This document shows, one piece after another, positions 1 to 8,794 of a stretch of DNA of 64,000 nt. Position numbers and translations under genes: made by a program. Under the pieces are notes generated by a model. The model worked only from the letters and a program-made list of their open reading frames with translations, searched no databases and was not told where the DNA came from. Each line of letters opens with the position of its first letter. The first letter of the stretch is position 1. Source of the stretch: Vibrio ponticus (lineage in GTDB: Bacteria; Pseudomonadota; Gammaproteobacteria; Enterobacterales; Vibrionaceae); assembly GCF_009938225.1 (NCBI RefSeq), contig NZ_AP019657.1, positions 1,364,001-1,428,000 on the forward strand. Reading direction: 5' to 3'.

Positions 1-458
1 AAGCCAATTGCGTACCGCCACTTAACGAGAACACTTTCCGCGAGCAAATGGCATTAATCGATCAGTTGTTCGACCTGCTCAACATCGACAACCAATTTGC
101 CTTCAATTCTACTGAAGTGAATCCTAAGTACATGGGACACTTGGCAAGAGCAGCCAATATCTTGCGTGACAACCCCACGCTCAACTTATCGATCACCGGA
201 CATGCCGATGCCAAGGGTGACCAACAATATAATCAGAAATTGGCAATGGGACGCGCCAACCAAGTTAAACGCTATCTGATCATTTTTGGCTTAGAACCTA
301 ATCGAATGACCACCAAATCCCTGGGTGACTCACTGCCACTTTATGAAGGCAGTAGTGATGGTGTGAGATTGACCAACCGACGTGTGAGCATCGAAGTTAT
401 CTCGACGCAAGAACTGTCTGGAGGCAATTTGCAAGGAGGCTATCGTGCACATAATTAG
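1..458 (+). CDS. sypB: SypB-like OmpA-family protein (5' end outside window)
   Basis: The reading frame is open from the first bases of the window, so the gene starts upstream and only about 150 C-terminal residues are visible. They form an OmpA C-terminal peptidoglycan-binding domain: the core is ITGHADAKGD, followed by AMGRANQVKRYL and the terminal TNRRVSIEV. Such domains tether outer-membrane or periplasmic proteins to the cell wall. The assignment as SypB comes from position, directly before the export protein and in syp order. The 3' end overlaps the next gene by 14 bases, which suggests translational coupling. An internal ATG at 48 is not the true start. Confidence 0.85.
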   Translation, partial: ANCVPPLNENTFREQMALIDQLFDLLNIDNQFAFNSTEVNPKYMGHLARAANILRDNPTLNLSITGHADAKGDQQYNQKLAMGRANQVKRYLIIFGLEPNRMTTKSLGDSLPLYEGSSDGVRLTNRRVSIEVISTQELSGGNLQGGYRAHN

Positions 459-2541
459 GCTACTGTTGATAATGGCTCTGTTTCTAACAACAAACGCCAT
501 TGCAAATCAAGAAACCACCCGAGTTCAAATTGGCGATTTGGTGCAAATCAATCTTCCCGGTGAAGAAACTCTAAACCGCGGTTTTCAAGTTGATAAACGC
601 GGTCGCATTGAGTTGCCGGAAGTTGGGGCGGTCTATGTTGCAGGCTATACAGAGCAGCAATTGGCTGAAGCGGTACTAAGCTCACTAAAAGATGTGTTTC
701 GTGACTTATCCTCTGCCAGTGTCTATATTGCTGAGCAACAACTGCTTATATCCGTGCAAGGGTATGTAAAATCTCCGGGCGAATACACCCTATCTAAGAG
801 CGCAAATATTCAAGGTGCGCTCCATGCTGCGGGCGGTCTGCGCGCCGGCGCCCAGTTAAACAATATGATGGTTAAGCGTGGCAGTGAAAAAATACCGTTT
901 AACTACAAAGCGTTCCTTGATAGTGGTGACGAATCTCTGTTACCCGAATTGCGTTCACTAGATAGCATTTTTGTTCCTGCCTCCCCTCTGGTTGGTAACA
1001 TTGAACAACAATTCGATGCCGCTAAACAAGCTAACGCCGGCGACAGTGCGGACCAACGTACGGCGATCAAAGTGTTTGGCGAAGTAAACTCCCCCGGATC
1101 TTTTTCTTACAAACCGGATGCCAACCTTGTTGATATTTTAATGCGAGCAGGCGGTGTTACACGCTTTGCCTCAGTCGAACAAATCCGAGTAATCAGTAAT
1201 AACAACCCTGAACTTTTTAATTTAAAACGCTATTTAGATTCCGGTGACGAAAACTTACTGCCGAGTTTGGCAGAAGGCACCACAATCTTCGTTCCTAAAC
1301 AAGAGGAAGAGATTAGAGCGGGTGCGAACGTGGTCTACATCATGGGTGAAGTGGCTAGCCCCGGGGCTTATGAAGGCAGCCAAGATGCGTCGTTTATGGA
1401 CATTCTCGCTAACGCGGGCGGTCCAACTCGTTACGCAGAATCACGCCAAATACGTTTAATTAGAGCCAATGGTCAAGTGGTTAAATTTGACTTAACCGCT
1501 TACACCGAAGGCTTAACAGGGCAAAAACCACCGAGAATTGGACCGGGTGATGCGATCTTCGTACCGGAGAAAACCGACTTTAACGAGAAGTCATGGCTTA
1601 AAATCTCTCCTGACCGCGCGGTGAAAGTGATTGGTGAAGTTGTCCGCCCTGGTCGTGTCGAATGGTCTGATGAAATGGATTTGATGGATTTATTGGCGCA
1701 CGTTGGCGGTCCTACTTTGCGTGCAGATACAACAAAAATTGAGGTGGTGACAGGACGCGGCAAATTGCACAAATTCAATCTAGATGAATTTATCCTAAAT
1801 GGTGCACCAAGTAGCGACTTACCTGTTATCACCGCAGGCTCAATCATTAGAATTCACGATCTTCCTCAAGATCCTTCCGACAACAAGTCACAGTGGGTAA
1901 GACAAAGCTCCGATGCCTCCATCTATGTATTTGGACAAGTCAACGCCCCCGGTCGCTATCGTTTTACTGATGACATGCACTTTCTCGACATTCTGTCAGC
2001 TGCCGACGGTCCTACTAAAGAAGCCGACATCCATAATATTCGCGTCACTCACCGTGATAAAGACTATGCGCATGTAAGTAAACTTAATCTCTCACTCTAC
2101 TTTGAAACGGGTGATGAATCTTTATTACCCAAAGTGACCATGGGCGATACCATCTATATCCCAGAAAAAGACAAAATTTGGTTGGATAGAAGCAAAGAAT
2201 CAACGGTACGAATTTTAGGTGCCATTAACAAACCGGGGCGCTATGTTTTCAATGACAACATGACCATATTAGACATCATGGCGGAAGCTGGCGGACCCAG
2301 CGACAACGCTTACGTTGAGAAGATCACGGTGGTCAATATGTCCTGCTGCCAAGGACAAGCGCGCACCTTTAATTTGTCGGAATTTAGCAAGACAGCCAAT
2401 ATATACCAACTCCCGGTGCTACGTGCCGGAGACACTATCTATATCCCCGATAGACGCGATAGCTTTATGGAAAAAGCTCGTGTAGGGTTAGAAGATATTC
2501 TCCGCTTAACCACAACAATCGTGTTAATAGGAGCATTATAA
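445..2541 (+). CDS. sypC: SypC-like polysaccharide export outer-membrane protein with about six SLBB repeats
   Basis: This is a Wza/OPX-family export channel subunit, expected in the outer membrane and periplasm. The GTG start at 445 sits 5 bases after a strong AAGGAGG. A signal peptide (about residues 1-20) has no lipobox cysteine. A polysaccharide export domain follows (about 25-100), then at least six SLBB-like units, each opening with a G-x-V-x-x-PG motif: GYVKSPGEY, GEVNSPGSF, GEVASPGAY, GEVVRPGRV, GQVNAPGRY and GAINKPGRY. The C-terminus ends in a hydrophobic helix. Wza-type proteins usually have fewer SLBB units, so the periplasmic shaft should be long. The stop overlaps the sypD start by one base (TAATG). 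Confidence 0.9.
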   Translation: MHIIRLLLIMALFLTTNAIANQETTRVQIGDLVQINLPGEETLNRGFQVDKRGRIELPEVGAVYVAGYTEQQLAEAVLSSLKDVFRDLSSASVYIAEQQLLISVQGYVKSPGEYTLSKSANIQGALHAAGGLRAGAQLNNMMVKRGSEKIPFNYKAFLDSGDESLLPELRSLDSIFVPASPLVGNIEQQFDAAKQANAGDSADQRTAIKVFGEVNSPGSFSYKPDANLVDILMRAGGVTRFASVEQIRVISNNNPELFNLKRYLDSGDENLLPSLAEGTTIFVPKQEEEIRAGANVVYIMGEVASPGAYEGSQDASFMDILANAGGPTRYAESRQIRLIRANGQVVKFDLTAYTEGLTGQKPPRIGPGDAIFVPEKTDFNEKSWLKISPDRAVKVIGEVVRPGRVEWSDEMDLMDLLAHVGGPTLRADTTKIEVVTGRGKLHKFNLDEFILNGAPSSDLPVITAGSIIRIHDLPQDPSDNKSQWVRQSSDASIYVFGQVNAPGRYRFTDDMHFLDILSAADGPTKEADIHNIRVTHRDKDYAHVSKLNLSLYFETGDESLLPKVTMGDTIYIPEKDKIWLDRSKESTVRILGAINKPGRYVFNDNMTILDIMAEAGGPSDNAYVEKITVVNMSCCQGQARTFNLSEFSKTANIYQLPVLRAGDTIYIPDRRDSFMEKARVGLEDILRLTTTIVLIGAL

Positions 2542-3227
2542 TGATTCCTGCAACACTTAATGAGATTGAACAAATCTTTCTCGAGGCAGAAACTAAACAA
2601 ACCCGCTCACTGTGCGTGACCGCTTGTCAGTATGGTGACGGCGTAACAACTGTCGCCGCCTCCTTAGCAGAGAGGTTCCTACTCGCAGGCTACTCAACGT
2701 TGTTGGTTGACTTAAATCTGTTCAAACCGGGCTTTGAGAGCTTTCCTTACTTGGGTTCAGATTCATCATTCCAATGGCTTCAACCGACAAATAGTAAACA
2801 AGTCTTTACTGGCATTACTTTGCCCAATCACCCAAGTGTGCTCAATAATTTTCGAAACCCCCAGTATCTAAATCGTCAAGTAGAACAATGGCTAGAAGAA
2901 TTTGACAAAATTGTCATCGATACATCGCCGATTTTGCAAAACAACATGGGCAACATCCCAGCACAAAGCGTTGCGGCTGCCTGCGACCACACTCTGCTTG
3001 TTGTACTTGGTGGTAGTACCTCAGAAGCGAACTTAGCCAATGCTCAACAACTACTCGAACGCAGTAACGCCGACTTAATTGGTTATGTGCTTAATAACAT
3101 GAACCAATGCTCTCTTGGCGAGGAGATGGTCAGAGAGTTAAATCGTCTGCGCTTTATACCTAAGAATTGGCGCGATAAATGGAGTCAGAAGATACTCAAT
3201 AACGAGTGGCTGTCACATATCGCATAA
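2541..3227 (+). CDS. sypD: SypD-like CpsD/CapB-family P-loop protein with altered Walker A
   Basis: The protein has 228 residues and a MinD/BY-kinase-like fold. Beta-strand and phosphate-loop positions are recognisable: YGDGVTT at residues 31-37, LLVDLNLFKPG as the Walker A' region, and VIDTSPI as Walker B. The usual loop of the family is GEGKTT; here the lysine is valine (residue 35). There is also no C-terminal tyrosine cluster. Classical tyrosine autokinase activity is therefore doubtful, and a structural partner role with the Wzz-like SypO is an alternative. It is translationally coupled to sypC. Family membership is clear from sequence and position; biochemical activity is not. Confidence 0.82.
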   Translation: MIPATLNEIEQIFLEAETKQTRSLCVTACQYGDGVTTVAASLAERFLLAGYSTLLVDLNLFKPGFESFPYLGSDSSFQWLQPTNSKQVFTGITLPNHPSVLNNFRNPQYLNRQVEQWLEEFDKIVIDTSPILQNNMGNIPAQSVAAACDHTLLVVLGGSTSEANLANAQQLLERSNADLIGYVLNNMNQCSLGEEMVRELNRLRFIPKNWRDKWSQKILNNEWLSHIA

Positions 3228-3330
3228 TCAAAGCAAAAAATTCGATTAATAAACACAACTAACTGAAAAAATTGATCTATTCTAGTGATTAAGAACAAGG
3301 AAAGATCAGGCGTTTGCCAAGGAGGCAATA

Positions 3331-3687
3331 ATGGAACAAGAACTCGTCGATGAAACCATTATTCAGCAAATGATCGAAGACACTGACAGTGAAGTGATGC
3401 CAATGCTGATTGACCACTACATTGAAGAAACGCAACACCGTGCTCAGATACTTGACCAAGCATTCTCCAGACGCGATATCGAAGTGATCAAGTTTGAAAG
3501 CCATACTTTAGGCAGCACTTCGCTGGCGCTGGGTAATCGGGAATTGGCAACCCTAGCCCGTAAAATTGAGGCGTTGTGTGAAAGCCAGAAAACAGAATCC
3601 GCCTTTGCACTTCACAACGAACTGCTCGATCTTGTTCATCGTTCAATCCAAGCCTTAAACGTACGTAAAGAACTCGGATTTTCCTAA
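3331..3687 (+). CDS. Stand-alone HPt phosphotransfer protein in the sypE/sypF position
   Basis: This 118-residue protein consists of little more than one histidine phosphotransfer domain. The expected phosphoacceptor is His58 in the FESHTLGSTS helix, and a strong AAGGAGG precedes the ATG. It lies between sypD and sypG. In Vibrio fischeri that position holds sypE (response regulator) and sypF (hybrid kinase ending in an HPt domain). Here neither a kinase core, a receiver nor SypE is present. The likely role is to pass phosphate from an unlinked hybrid kinase to the SypG receiver. It may correspond to the C-terminal part of SypF; that homology is inferred from position and domain type. Confidence 0.85.
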   Translation: MEQELVDETIIQQMIEDTDSEVMPMLIDHYIEETQHRAQILDQAFSRRDIEVIKFESHTLGSTSLALGNRELATLARKIEALCESQKTESAFALHNELLDLVHRSIQALNVRKELGFS

Positions 3688-3725
3688 CGAATAACAATAA
3701 ACAACGTCATACAAGGATGTATCTA

Positions 3726-5222
3726 ATGAAACCGAAAGTGCTCCTGATAGAAGATTCAACTTCCTTGGCTATTCTGTATAAACAGTATGTTAAGGATGAG
3801 CCGTATGATCTTTTTCATGTTGAGACAGGTAAAGAGGCGAAAGCATTTATAGAGCGTAATCTGCCCGAGTTAGTAATATTAGACCTGAAGCTTCCTGATA
3901 TGGATGGCGAGGAGATTCTTGATTGGATCGTAGATAACCAACTTAATACCTCAGTGATCGTCGCGACAGCACATGGCTCGGTTAACACCGCAGTGCAGCT
4001 GCTGCAAAAAGGTGCGAAAGACTTTCTCGAAAAACCGATCAAATCTGATCGCTTAAAAACCTCAATTCAACTCCACTTACAGCGCACCAAGCTGGAAAAC
4101 TTAGTCGAAAACATCGAATCTAAGTTTGACCGCCAACGTTTCCAAGGTTTTATTGGCGGCAGTATCGTCATGCAGGGGCTTTATAAAATTATTGATGCGG
4201 TTGCCCCTACTTCCGCTAGCGTATTTATCATCGGTGAAAGTGGTACTGGTAAAGAGGTCTGTGCTAATGCTATTCACCAGGAAAGCCGTCGTCATGACAA
4301 GCCCTTCGTTGCGATCAACTGTGGCGCGATTCCTAAAGATCTAATGGAAAGTGAAATCTTCGGGCATGTCAAAGGTGCCTTTACCGGCGCAACCACTGAC
4401 CGTAAAGGGGCTGCCAGCCAAGCTGATGGTGGAACGTTGTTTCTCGATGAGCTATGTGAAATGGATTTAGAGATGCAGAAAAAACTGCTGCGTTTTCTGC
4501 AAACTGGCACCTTTACCCCACTTGGCGCATCAAAAGAGCAAAAAGTGGATGTACGTATTATCTGTGCGACTAACCGCGACCCTTTACTTGAAGTCGAAGA
4601 AGGACGCTTTAGAGAAGATCTTTACTACCGAGTTCATGTTGTTCCCGTCGATATGCCACCACTGCGTGATCGTGGTAACGACATTGTCACCTTAGCAAAG
4701 CACTTTCTACTGGAGTATGCCAAAGAGGATGGCAAGCAGTTCCGTACGATCGGTAAGGATGCCGAATCATTGCTTAAACGCTATAAGTGGCCTGGCAATG
4801 TCCGCCAATTACAAAACATCATTCGCAACATTGTTGTGCTCAACGATGATACCAAGCTCAAAGCAGAGCATTTGCCGGCGCAATTTACTCAAACTAAAAC
4901 GCCTCATAAGCGTTCTGTTCCAACGGCAACAATACCAAGCCCGCCAAAATCTGAGCACGTTAACCATGTAGCCCTAGATGAGCAACATATTAGTGCAGAG
5001 CACGCTCAAGTTGCGGACGCAGCGAATGAAACCGTAGCGTCTCCCAAAGAGGTCGTCATTCGCCCTATGTGGCAAATAGAACGTGAAGCAATCCAACAAG
5101 CGATTGAATATTGCGATGGCAATGTGATTAACGCAGCAGTACTTCTCGAACTCAGCCCCTCGACGGTCTACCGCAAGAAACAAGCTTGGGAAGCGGAAGA
5201 TGAGCAATCCTACGTCGAATGA
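3726..5222 (+). CDS. sypG: SypG-like sigma-54-dependent response regulator
   Basis: The domain order is receiver (about 4-118, acceptor Asp53 in ILDLKLPDMD), AAA+ sigma-54 activation domain, a low-complexity linker, and a Fis-type helix-turn-helix at the C-terminus. Walker A is GESGTGKE at 170-177 and the sigma-54 contact loop GAFTGA is at 217-222, so an active activator is expected. I chose ATG 3726 because AAGGA lies 8 bases before it, whereas the upstream in-frame ATG at 3717 overlaps that site. It is the probable activator of the -24/-12 promoters before sypI, sypM and sypP. Its 3' end overlaps sypH by 23 bases. Confidence 0.92.
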   Translation: MKPKVLLIEDSTSLAILYKQYVKDEPYDLFHVETGKEAKAFIERNLPELVILDLKLPDMDGEEILDWIVDNQLNTSVIVATAHGSVNTAVQLLQKGAKDFLEKPIKSDRLKTSIQLHLQRTKLENLVENIESKFDRQRFQGFIGGSIVMQGLYKIIDAVAPTSASVFIIGESGTGKEVCANAIHQESRRHDKPFVAINCGAIPKDLMESEIFGHVKGAFTGATTDRKGAASQADGGTLFLDELCEMDLEMQKKLLRFLQTGTFTPLGASKEQKVDVRIICATNRDPLLEVEEGRFREDLYYRVHVVPVDMPPLRDRGNDIVTLAKHFLLEYAKEDGKQFRTIGKDAESLLKRYKWPGNVRQLQNIIRNIVVLNDDTKLKAEHLPAQFTQTKTPHKRSVPTATIPSPPKSEHVNHVALDEQHISAEHAQVADAANETVASPKEVVIRPMWQIEREAIQQAIEYCDGNVINAAVLLELSPSTVYRKKQAWEAEDEQSYVE

Positions 5223-6219
5223 GATTTGGCTTTTGATTGACAGTCGGCAGTATGGCGGCATAGAAACCTATGTCGTCCAACTGGCTCAAGGGCTTATAGA
5301 GCATCAACAACCGGTGAAGGTGCTGTTAATTACCGAATACGTTCCACGCTCACCACTATGTGAAAAACTCGAAAACTTATCTATCCCCTACCAATATCTT
5401 GGTGGTTCAACATTTGATGCGTTGACAAAGCTTAATAAAAAAATTCGCCAATCTCCGCCGCTTGCACTCCACACTAATGGTTATAAAGCCAACTTAATCG
5501 CTAAACTCACCAAACTCTATACTGGCGTTAAACTCGTTTCTACCTATCATGCTGGTGAGACTCCGAAAGGAAAAATGTGGCTTTATGATTGGCTAGATCG
5601 ATGGTCAGCGTGGATCGCAAACCATTCGATTGTGGTCAGTAAAGCTATCGGCGCTAAGCTTCCATCTAACTCTCACTACATCGAAAATTTTATCGACACC
5701 AACAGGCTCGATATAGCTTATGGTGAACAGATTGCGTTTGTCGGACGACTAAGCCCAGAAAAAGCGCCTGAACGCTTTATTACCCTTGCGACACAATTCC
5801 CCAACCGCAACTTTCACTTCTACGGTACGGGTGAACTATCACAGCAACTGCAAGCTAACGCCCCCAAAAACATCCAATTTCATGGGCATCAATCCAATAT
5901 GGATACAGTTTGGTCCAATATATCGGTATTGATTATCTGTTCCCATTACGAGGGGCTACCAATGGTTGCACTTGAAGCGATGGCAAGAGGCATCGTGGTC
6001 ATCGCAACCAATGTGGGTGAGCTTCCACAACTTATTCGTCACCGACAAAACGGCTATTTAGCACGAAATGAGTCGGATCTTGCGCCGCTCCTCACTGATT
6101 GGGTATCAAGCCCAATAGTCGAGCAGCAGATCACCCGTCAACATGCGATAAGCACCATTCAACAAAATTATTCTCAACAAGCCATCATTCCAAAAATACT
6201 AAAGCTCTACTTTAATTGA
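5200..6219 (+). CDS. sypH: SypH-like glycosyltransferase family 4 protein
   Basis: This 339-residue protein is predicted to be cytosolic and to transfer a sugar onto a lipid-linked repeat unit. The N-terminal half carries the GGIETYVVQLA acceptor-side motif. The C-terminal half carries FVGRLSPEKAPE and the donor-binding segment EGLPMVALEAMARG, typical of GT4 retaining enzymes. The gene starts inside the end of sypG, so the two are translationally coupled. The specific sugar cannot be read from the sequence. Confidence 0.85.
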   Translation: MSNPTSNEIWLLIDSRQYGGIETYVVQLAQGLIEHQQPVKVLLITEYVPRSPLCEKLENLSIPYQYLGGSTFDALTKLNKKIRQSPPLALHTNGYKANLIAKLTKLYTGVKLVSTYHAGETPKGKMWLYDWLDRWSAWIANHSIVVSKAIGAKLPSNSHYIENFIDTNRLDIAYGEQIAFVGRLSPEKAPERFITLATQFPNRNFHFYGTGELSQQLQANAPKNIQFHGHQSNMDTVWSNISVLIICSHYEGLPMVALEAMARGIVVIATNVGELPQLIRHRQNGYLARNESDLAPLLTDWVSSPIVEQQITRQHAISTIQQNYSQQAIIPKILKLYFN

Positions 6220-6262
6220 ATGTGCACCCAAGCAACACGCCGCAACTTAGGTATAGATTTGA

Positions 6263-6277
6263 TTCTCATATTGAGAA
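6263..6277 (+). promoter_or_regulatory. Candidate SypG enhancer site upstream of sypI
   Basis: The sequence TTCTCATATTGAGAA is a perfect 6-3-6 inverted repeat. It fits the SypG-binding motif described for V. fischeri, which as I recall reads TTCTCA-N3-TGMDWN. It starts 84 bases before the -24 hexamer of the sypI promoter, a normal distance for an enhancer-bound activator. Confidence 0.7.
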
Positions 6278-6346
6278 AGCTCAGCAATCAACTTGGTTAT
6301 TATCATTTATTTCAATATTTTCAGTGAGATAAGAACTTTCCTTTAT

Positions 6347-6362
6347 TGGCACTGGCTTTGCA
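6347..6362 (+). promoter_or_regulatory. Sigma-54 (-24/-12) promoter of sypI
   Basis: TGGCAC-N5-TTGCA is an essentially perfect sigma-54 promoter, with the GG and GC dinucleotides 12 bases apart. It lies about 40 bases before the sypI start codon. Together with the upstream TTCTCA repeat it implies SypG-dependent transcription of sypI to sypL. Confidence 0.85.
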
Positions 6363-6400
6363 ACCTAGTCCATATAATTAAACGATTGGAAGGCTAGACT

Positions 6401-7633
6401 ATGAATTCGATAAAAAAGATTTTATTCGTACACTACGGAGAGGATTGGATTAGAGGCAGTGAACGCTGCTTGCTCGATTTGATTACCCATTTGGATAAGG
6501 AGCGTTTTGAAGCCGTTGTCTGGACCAACAACACCATGCTGATTCCTCATCTTGAAGAGGCGCAAGTTGAATATCGTATCGACAACTTTCCGTTGCTCGC
6601 AGGTTGGCAAAAACCAAAAGCCGATATCAGTAGTTGGGTCAAACTTGTAGGTAAAGGGAAAAACCTCATCCAGCAGCTTGGTATTGATTTGATTCACGTT
6701 AACAGCGCTGCCCCCTGCCAATGGATGTCTTTAGCGGCTCGAATGTGTTCCTGCCCGATGGTGACACACCTGCACAGTGACTACATTAGCCGCGACAGAG
6801 TCACATTAGGTATTCATCTCTCTCCATTCGTGATAACAGCAAGTAACGCTGTCGCGCAAAACCTGATTCACGATGGCTACCCACAAGACAATCTTACCAT
6901 CGTCCATAATGGCATCGATATAGCAGCATTAGACGCCCAACCAGAGGTCGATGTTAAACAACAATTAAAGATCGACAGTAACGCTACCCTCTATGCGACA
7001 GTGGGCTCTCTTATTCATCGCAAAGGTGTAGATAGAATTTTAATGGCGCTACGCCATTTAACTCTGGAATATCCAAACAGTCATCTTGTGGTTATAGGTG
7101 ACGGAGAAGAAAGAGAAAATCTCGAGCAGATGTGTCATAAGCTGCACCTCGATAATCATGTGCACTTTCTTGGTGAGAAAACCAATGTGGTAGGCTGGCT
7201 TAAAGGCTGCGATGCGTTTGTCAGTGCCGCAAGAGAAGAGGCATTTGGTCTAGTCATCACTGAAGCGGCAGTTGCCAATATTCCAATTGTTGCGCCATTT
7301 GAAGGCGGTATTCCTGAGATTGTGCATCACGGTGAGACCGCACTGCTCTATGCAAATCACGGTAGTGGTCCTTTGTTAAATATGATGCGCTGCGTCCAGA
7401 ATCATCGCGATGACTGTCAATCCATTGCACAAAACGCTCATGCTCATATCCAGTCTGTATTCACCGTTGAGCGTTATGTTAACCAAATCGAAGATCTTTA
7501 TCGTCAAATATTGCAGCAAGAAAATGTGGTTTTCCCTTCACTACAAAGCGGTCTTAAACCCTTAAAAACGGCTATTGCGAACCGTAAGAACAAAGGAGGA
7601 GACAATGAAGCGTCAACACAACATCATCTTTGA
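6401..7633 (+). CDS. sypI: SypI-like glycosyltransferase family 4 protein
   Basis: This GT4 glycosyltransferase of 410 residues has an N-terminal acceptor domain, VGSLIHRKGVDRIL in the hinge, and the donor-binding motif EEAFGLVITEAAVA. It is the first gene of the second transcription unit, with its own sigma-54 promoter. Its last 29 bases overlap sypJ, whose ribosome-binding site lies inside sypI. Sugar specificity is unknown. The last 30 residues are basic and probably disordered. Confidence 0.86.
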   Translation: MNSIKKILFVHYGEDWIRGSERCLLDLITHLDKERFEAVVWTNNTMLIPHLEEAQVEYRIDNFPLLAGWQKPKADISSWVKLVGKGKNLIQQLGIDLIHVNSAAPCQWMSLAARMCSCPMVTHLHSDYISRDRVTLGIHLSPFVITASNAVAQNLIHDGYPQDNLTIVHNGIDIAALDAQPEVDVKQQLKIDSNATLYATVGSLIHRKGVDRILMALRHLTLEYPNSHLVVIGDGEERENLEQMCHKLHLDNHVHFLGEKTNVVGWLKGCDAFVSAAREEAFGLVITEAAVANIPIVAPFEGGIPEIVHHGETALLYANHGSGPLLNMMRCVQNHRDDCQSIAQNAHAHIQSVFTVERYVNQIEDLYRQILQQENVVFPSLQSGLKPLKTAIANRKNKGGDNEASTQHHL

Positions 7634-8789
7634 TCCTATTCCTTTTAAAGGCGGATCGAAAATTGCCACCAGCGAAGCTTTAAGCCTTTGTTCAAATGAA
7701 ACCGCTCGTTTCACGGTAATTACCGTTAACCCTGATTACTGGCAACAAAGCGAATTAGCCAAACAACATCAAATCGATATCGCTACTATCTATGCCATTC
7801 CATGGTTATGCGAGCAAGTTCAAGGGGTTTTCTTCTGGCTCAACCAACTCTATTTCAGCATCATACTGATGTTGCAATTGCTGGGGCGAGTACGTGCAGA
7901 CAAATTTATCGCAGCATCTGGACCAGGTGTGGATATGCCGTTGTATCTGATTAATCAACTACTAAAGCGCAATTTAGTGCAAATCATACACGGTAATGTA
8001 GCGTGCTCTCGCTCAATTGGATGGTGTTTAACTCAGGCTAATGTCGTCTTCTACTTGCCCTCAACCTACTCCAGTTTACAAACGGCGCTGCACCGATACC
8101 TAAGTAAAAAGCTAACTCAAGCAGACAGTGTTACTCGTGCCAATCAAATTTTACAAAGCGAACACTTTCAATCGTTCGTCAATGGTATCGCTAGTCATAA
8201 ATGGCCCAGCCAAAGTCAAATCGGTACGCCAAAATGCCTTTGGGCAGCGTCACTATTAAGATGGAAAGGTTTGGAACGGTTTGTCACTGCGATTCGTCTA
8301 GCACAGCGTCATCGAAAAATAACCAGTATCATTTGCTATATCAGACCCAAACAGATTCAACTCGGAATCTCGCAAGCTCCCATCGCATTACCCAACACCT
8401 CTTGGTATCAAGATCCCGATAACTTTGACCGATTAAGAAGTGAATGCAGCATTTTTGTTTCAACCAGCGAGAATGAGCCGTTCGGCTTGTCTATCTTAGA
8501 AGCACTCGCTGCCGGCATGTGTGTGGTAATCCCTCGCGATGGTAGTTATTGGGACCAAAAGCTTGAAGATGATGTGAACTGTTTAAAATATACGACCGGA
8601 GATGAAGCAGATCTTGCTCAAGTACTATTGCGGTTAGATAGAGAACCACCAACTCTGCAATCCATTCAACACCATGCGAGTGAAGTCGCTGAACGCTATC
8701 ACGCGAGCGAGCGATATCGCGCCATTGTTGAATGTGTTTCTGCTTCTTGTGATTCAATGACTTTGCCTGCTCAAGACAGTGCTAAGTAG
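7605..8789 (+). CDS. sypJ: SypJ-like glycosyltransferase
   Basis: This 394-residue GT4-like enzyme is recognised by the C-terminal segment ENEPFGLSILEALAAG. The start at 7605 was chosen because the strong AAGGAGG at 7593-7599 directly precedes it; the frame extends upstream only through a TTG. A hydrophobic segment near residues 75-95 (FFWLNQLYFSIILMLQLLG) may associate it with the inner membrane. It is translationally coupled to sypI and followed closely by the flippase gene. Confidence 0.84.
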   Translation: MKRQHNIIFDPIPFKGGSKIATSEALSLCSNETARFTVITVNPDYWQQSELAKQHQIDIATIYAIPWLCEQVQGVFFWLNQLYFSIILMLQLLGRVRADKFIAASGPGVDMPLYLINQLLKRNLVQIIHGNVACSRSIGWCLTQANVVFYLPSTYSSLQTALHRYLSKKLTQADSVTRANQILQSEHFQSFVNGIASHKWPSQSQIGTPKCLWAASLLRWKGLERFVTAIRLAQRHRKITSIICYIRPKQIQLGISQAPIALPNTSWYQDPDNFDRLRSECSIFVSTSENEPFGLSILEALAAGMCVVIPRDGSYWDQKLEDDVNCLKYTTGDEADLAQVLLRLDREPPTLQSIQHHASEVAERYHASERYRAIVECVSASCDSMTLPAQDSAK

Positions 8790-8794
8790 TCGTT

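Noticed and set aside
1500..1847. Minus-strand ORF of 115 codons opposite sypC
   Set aside because: It is antisense to well-supported SLBB repeats and has no ribosome-binding site or family likeness.
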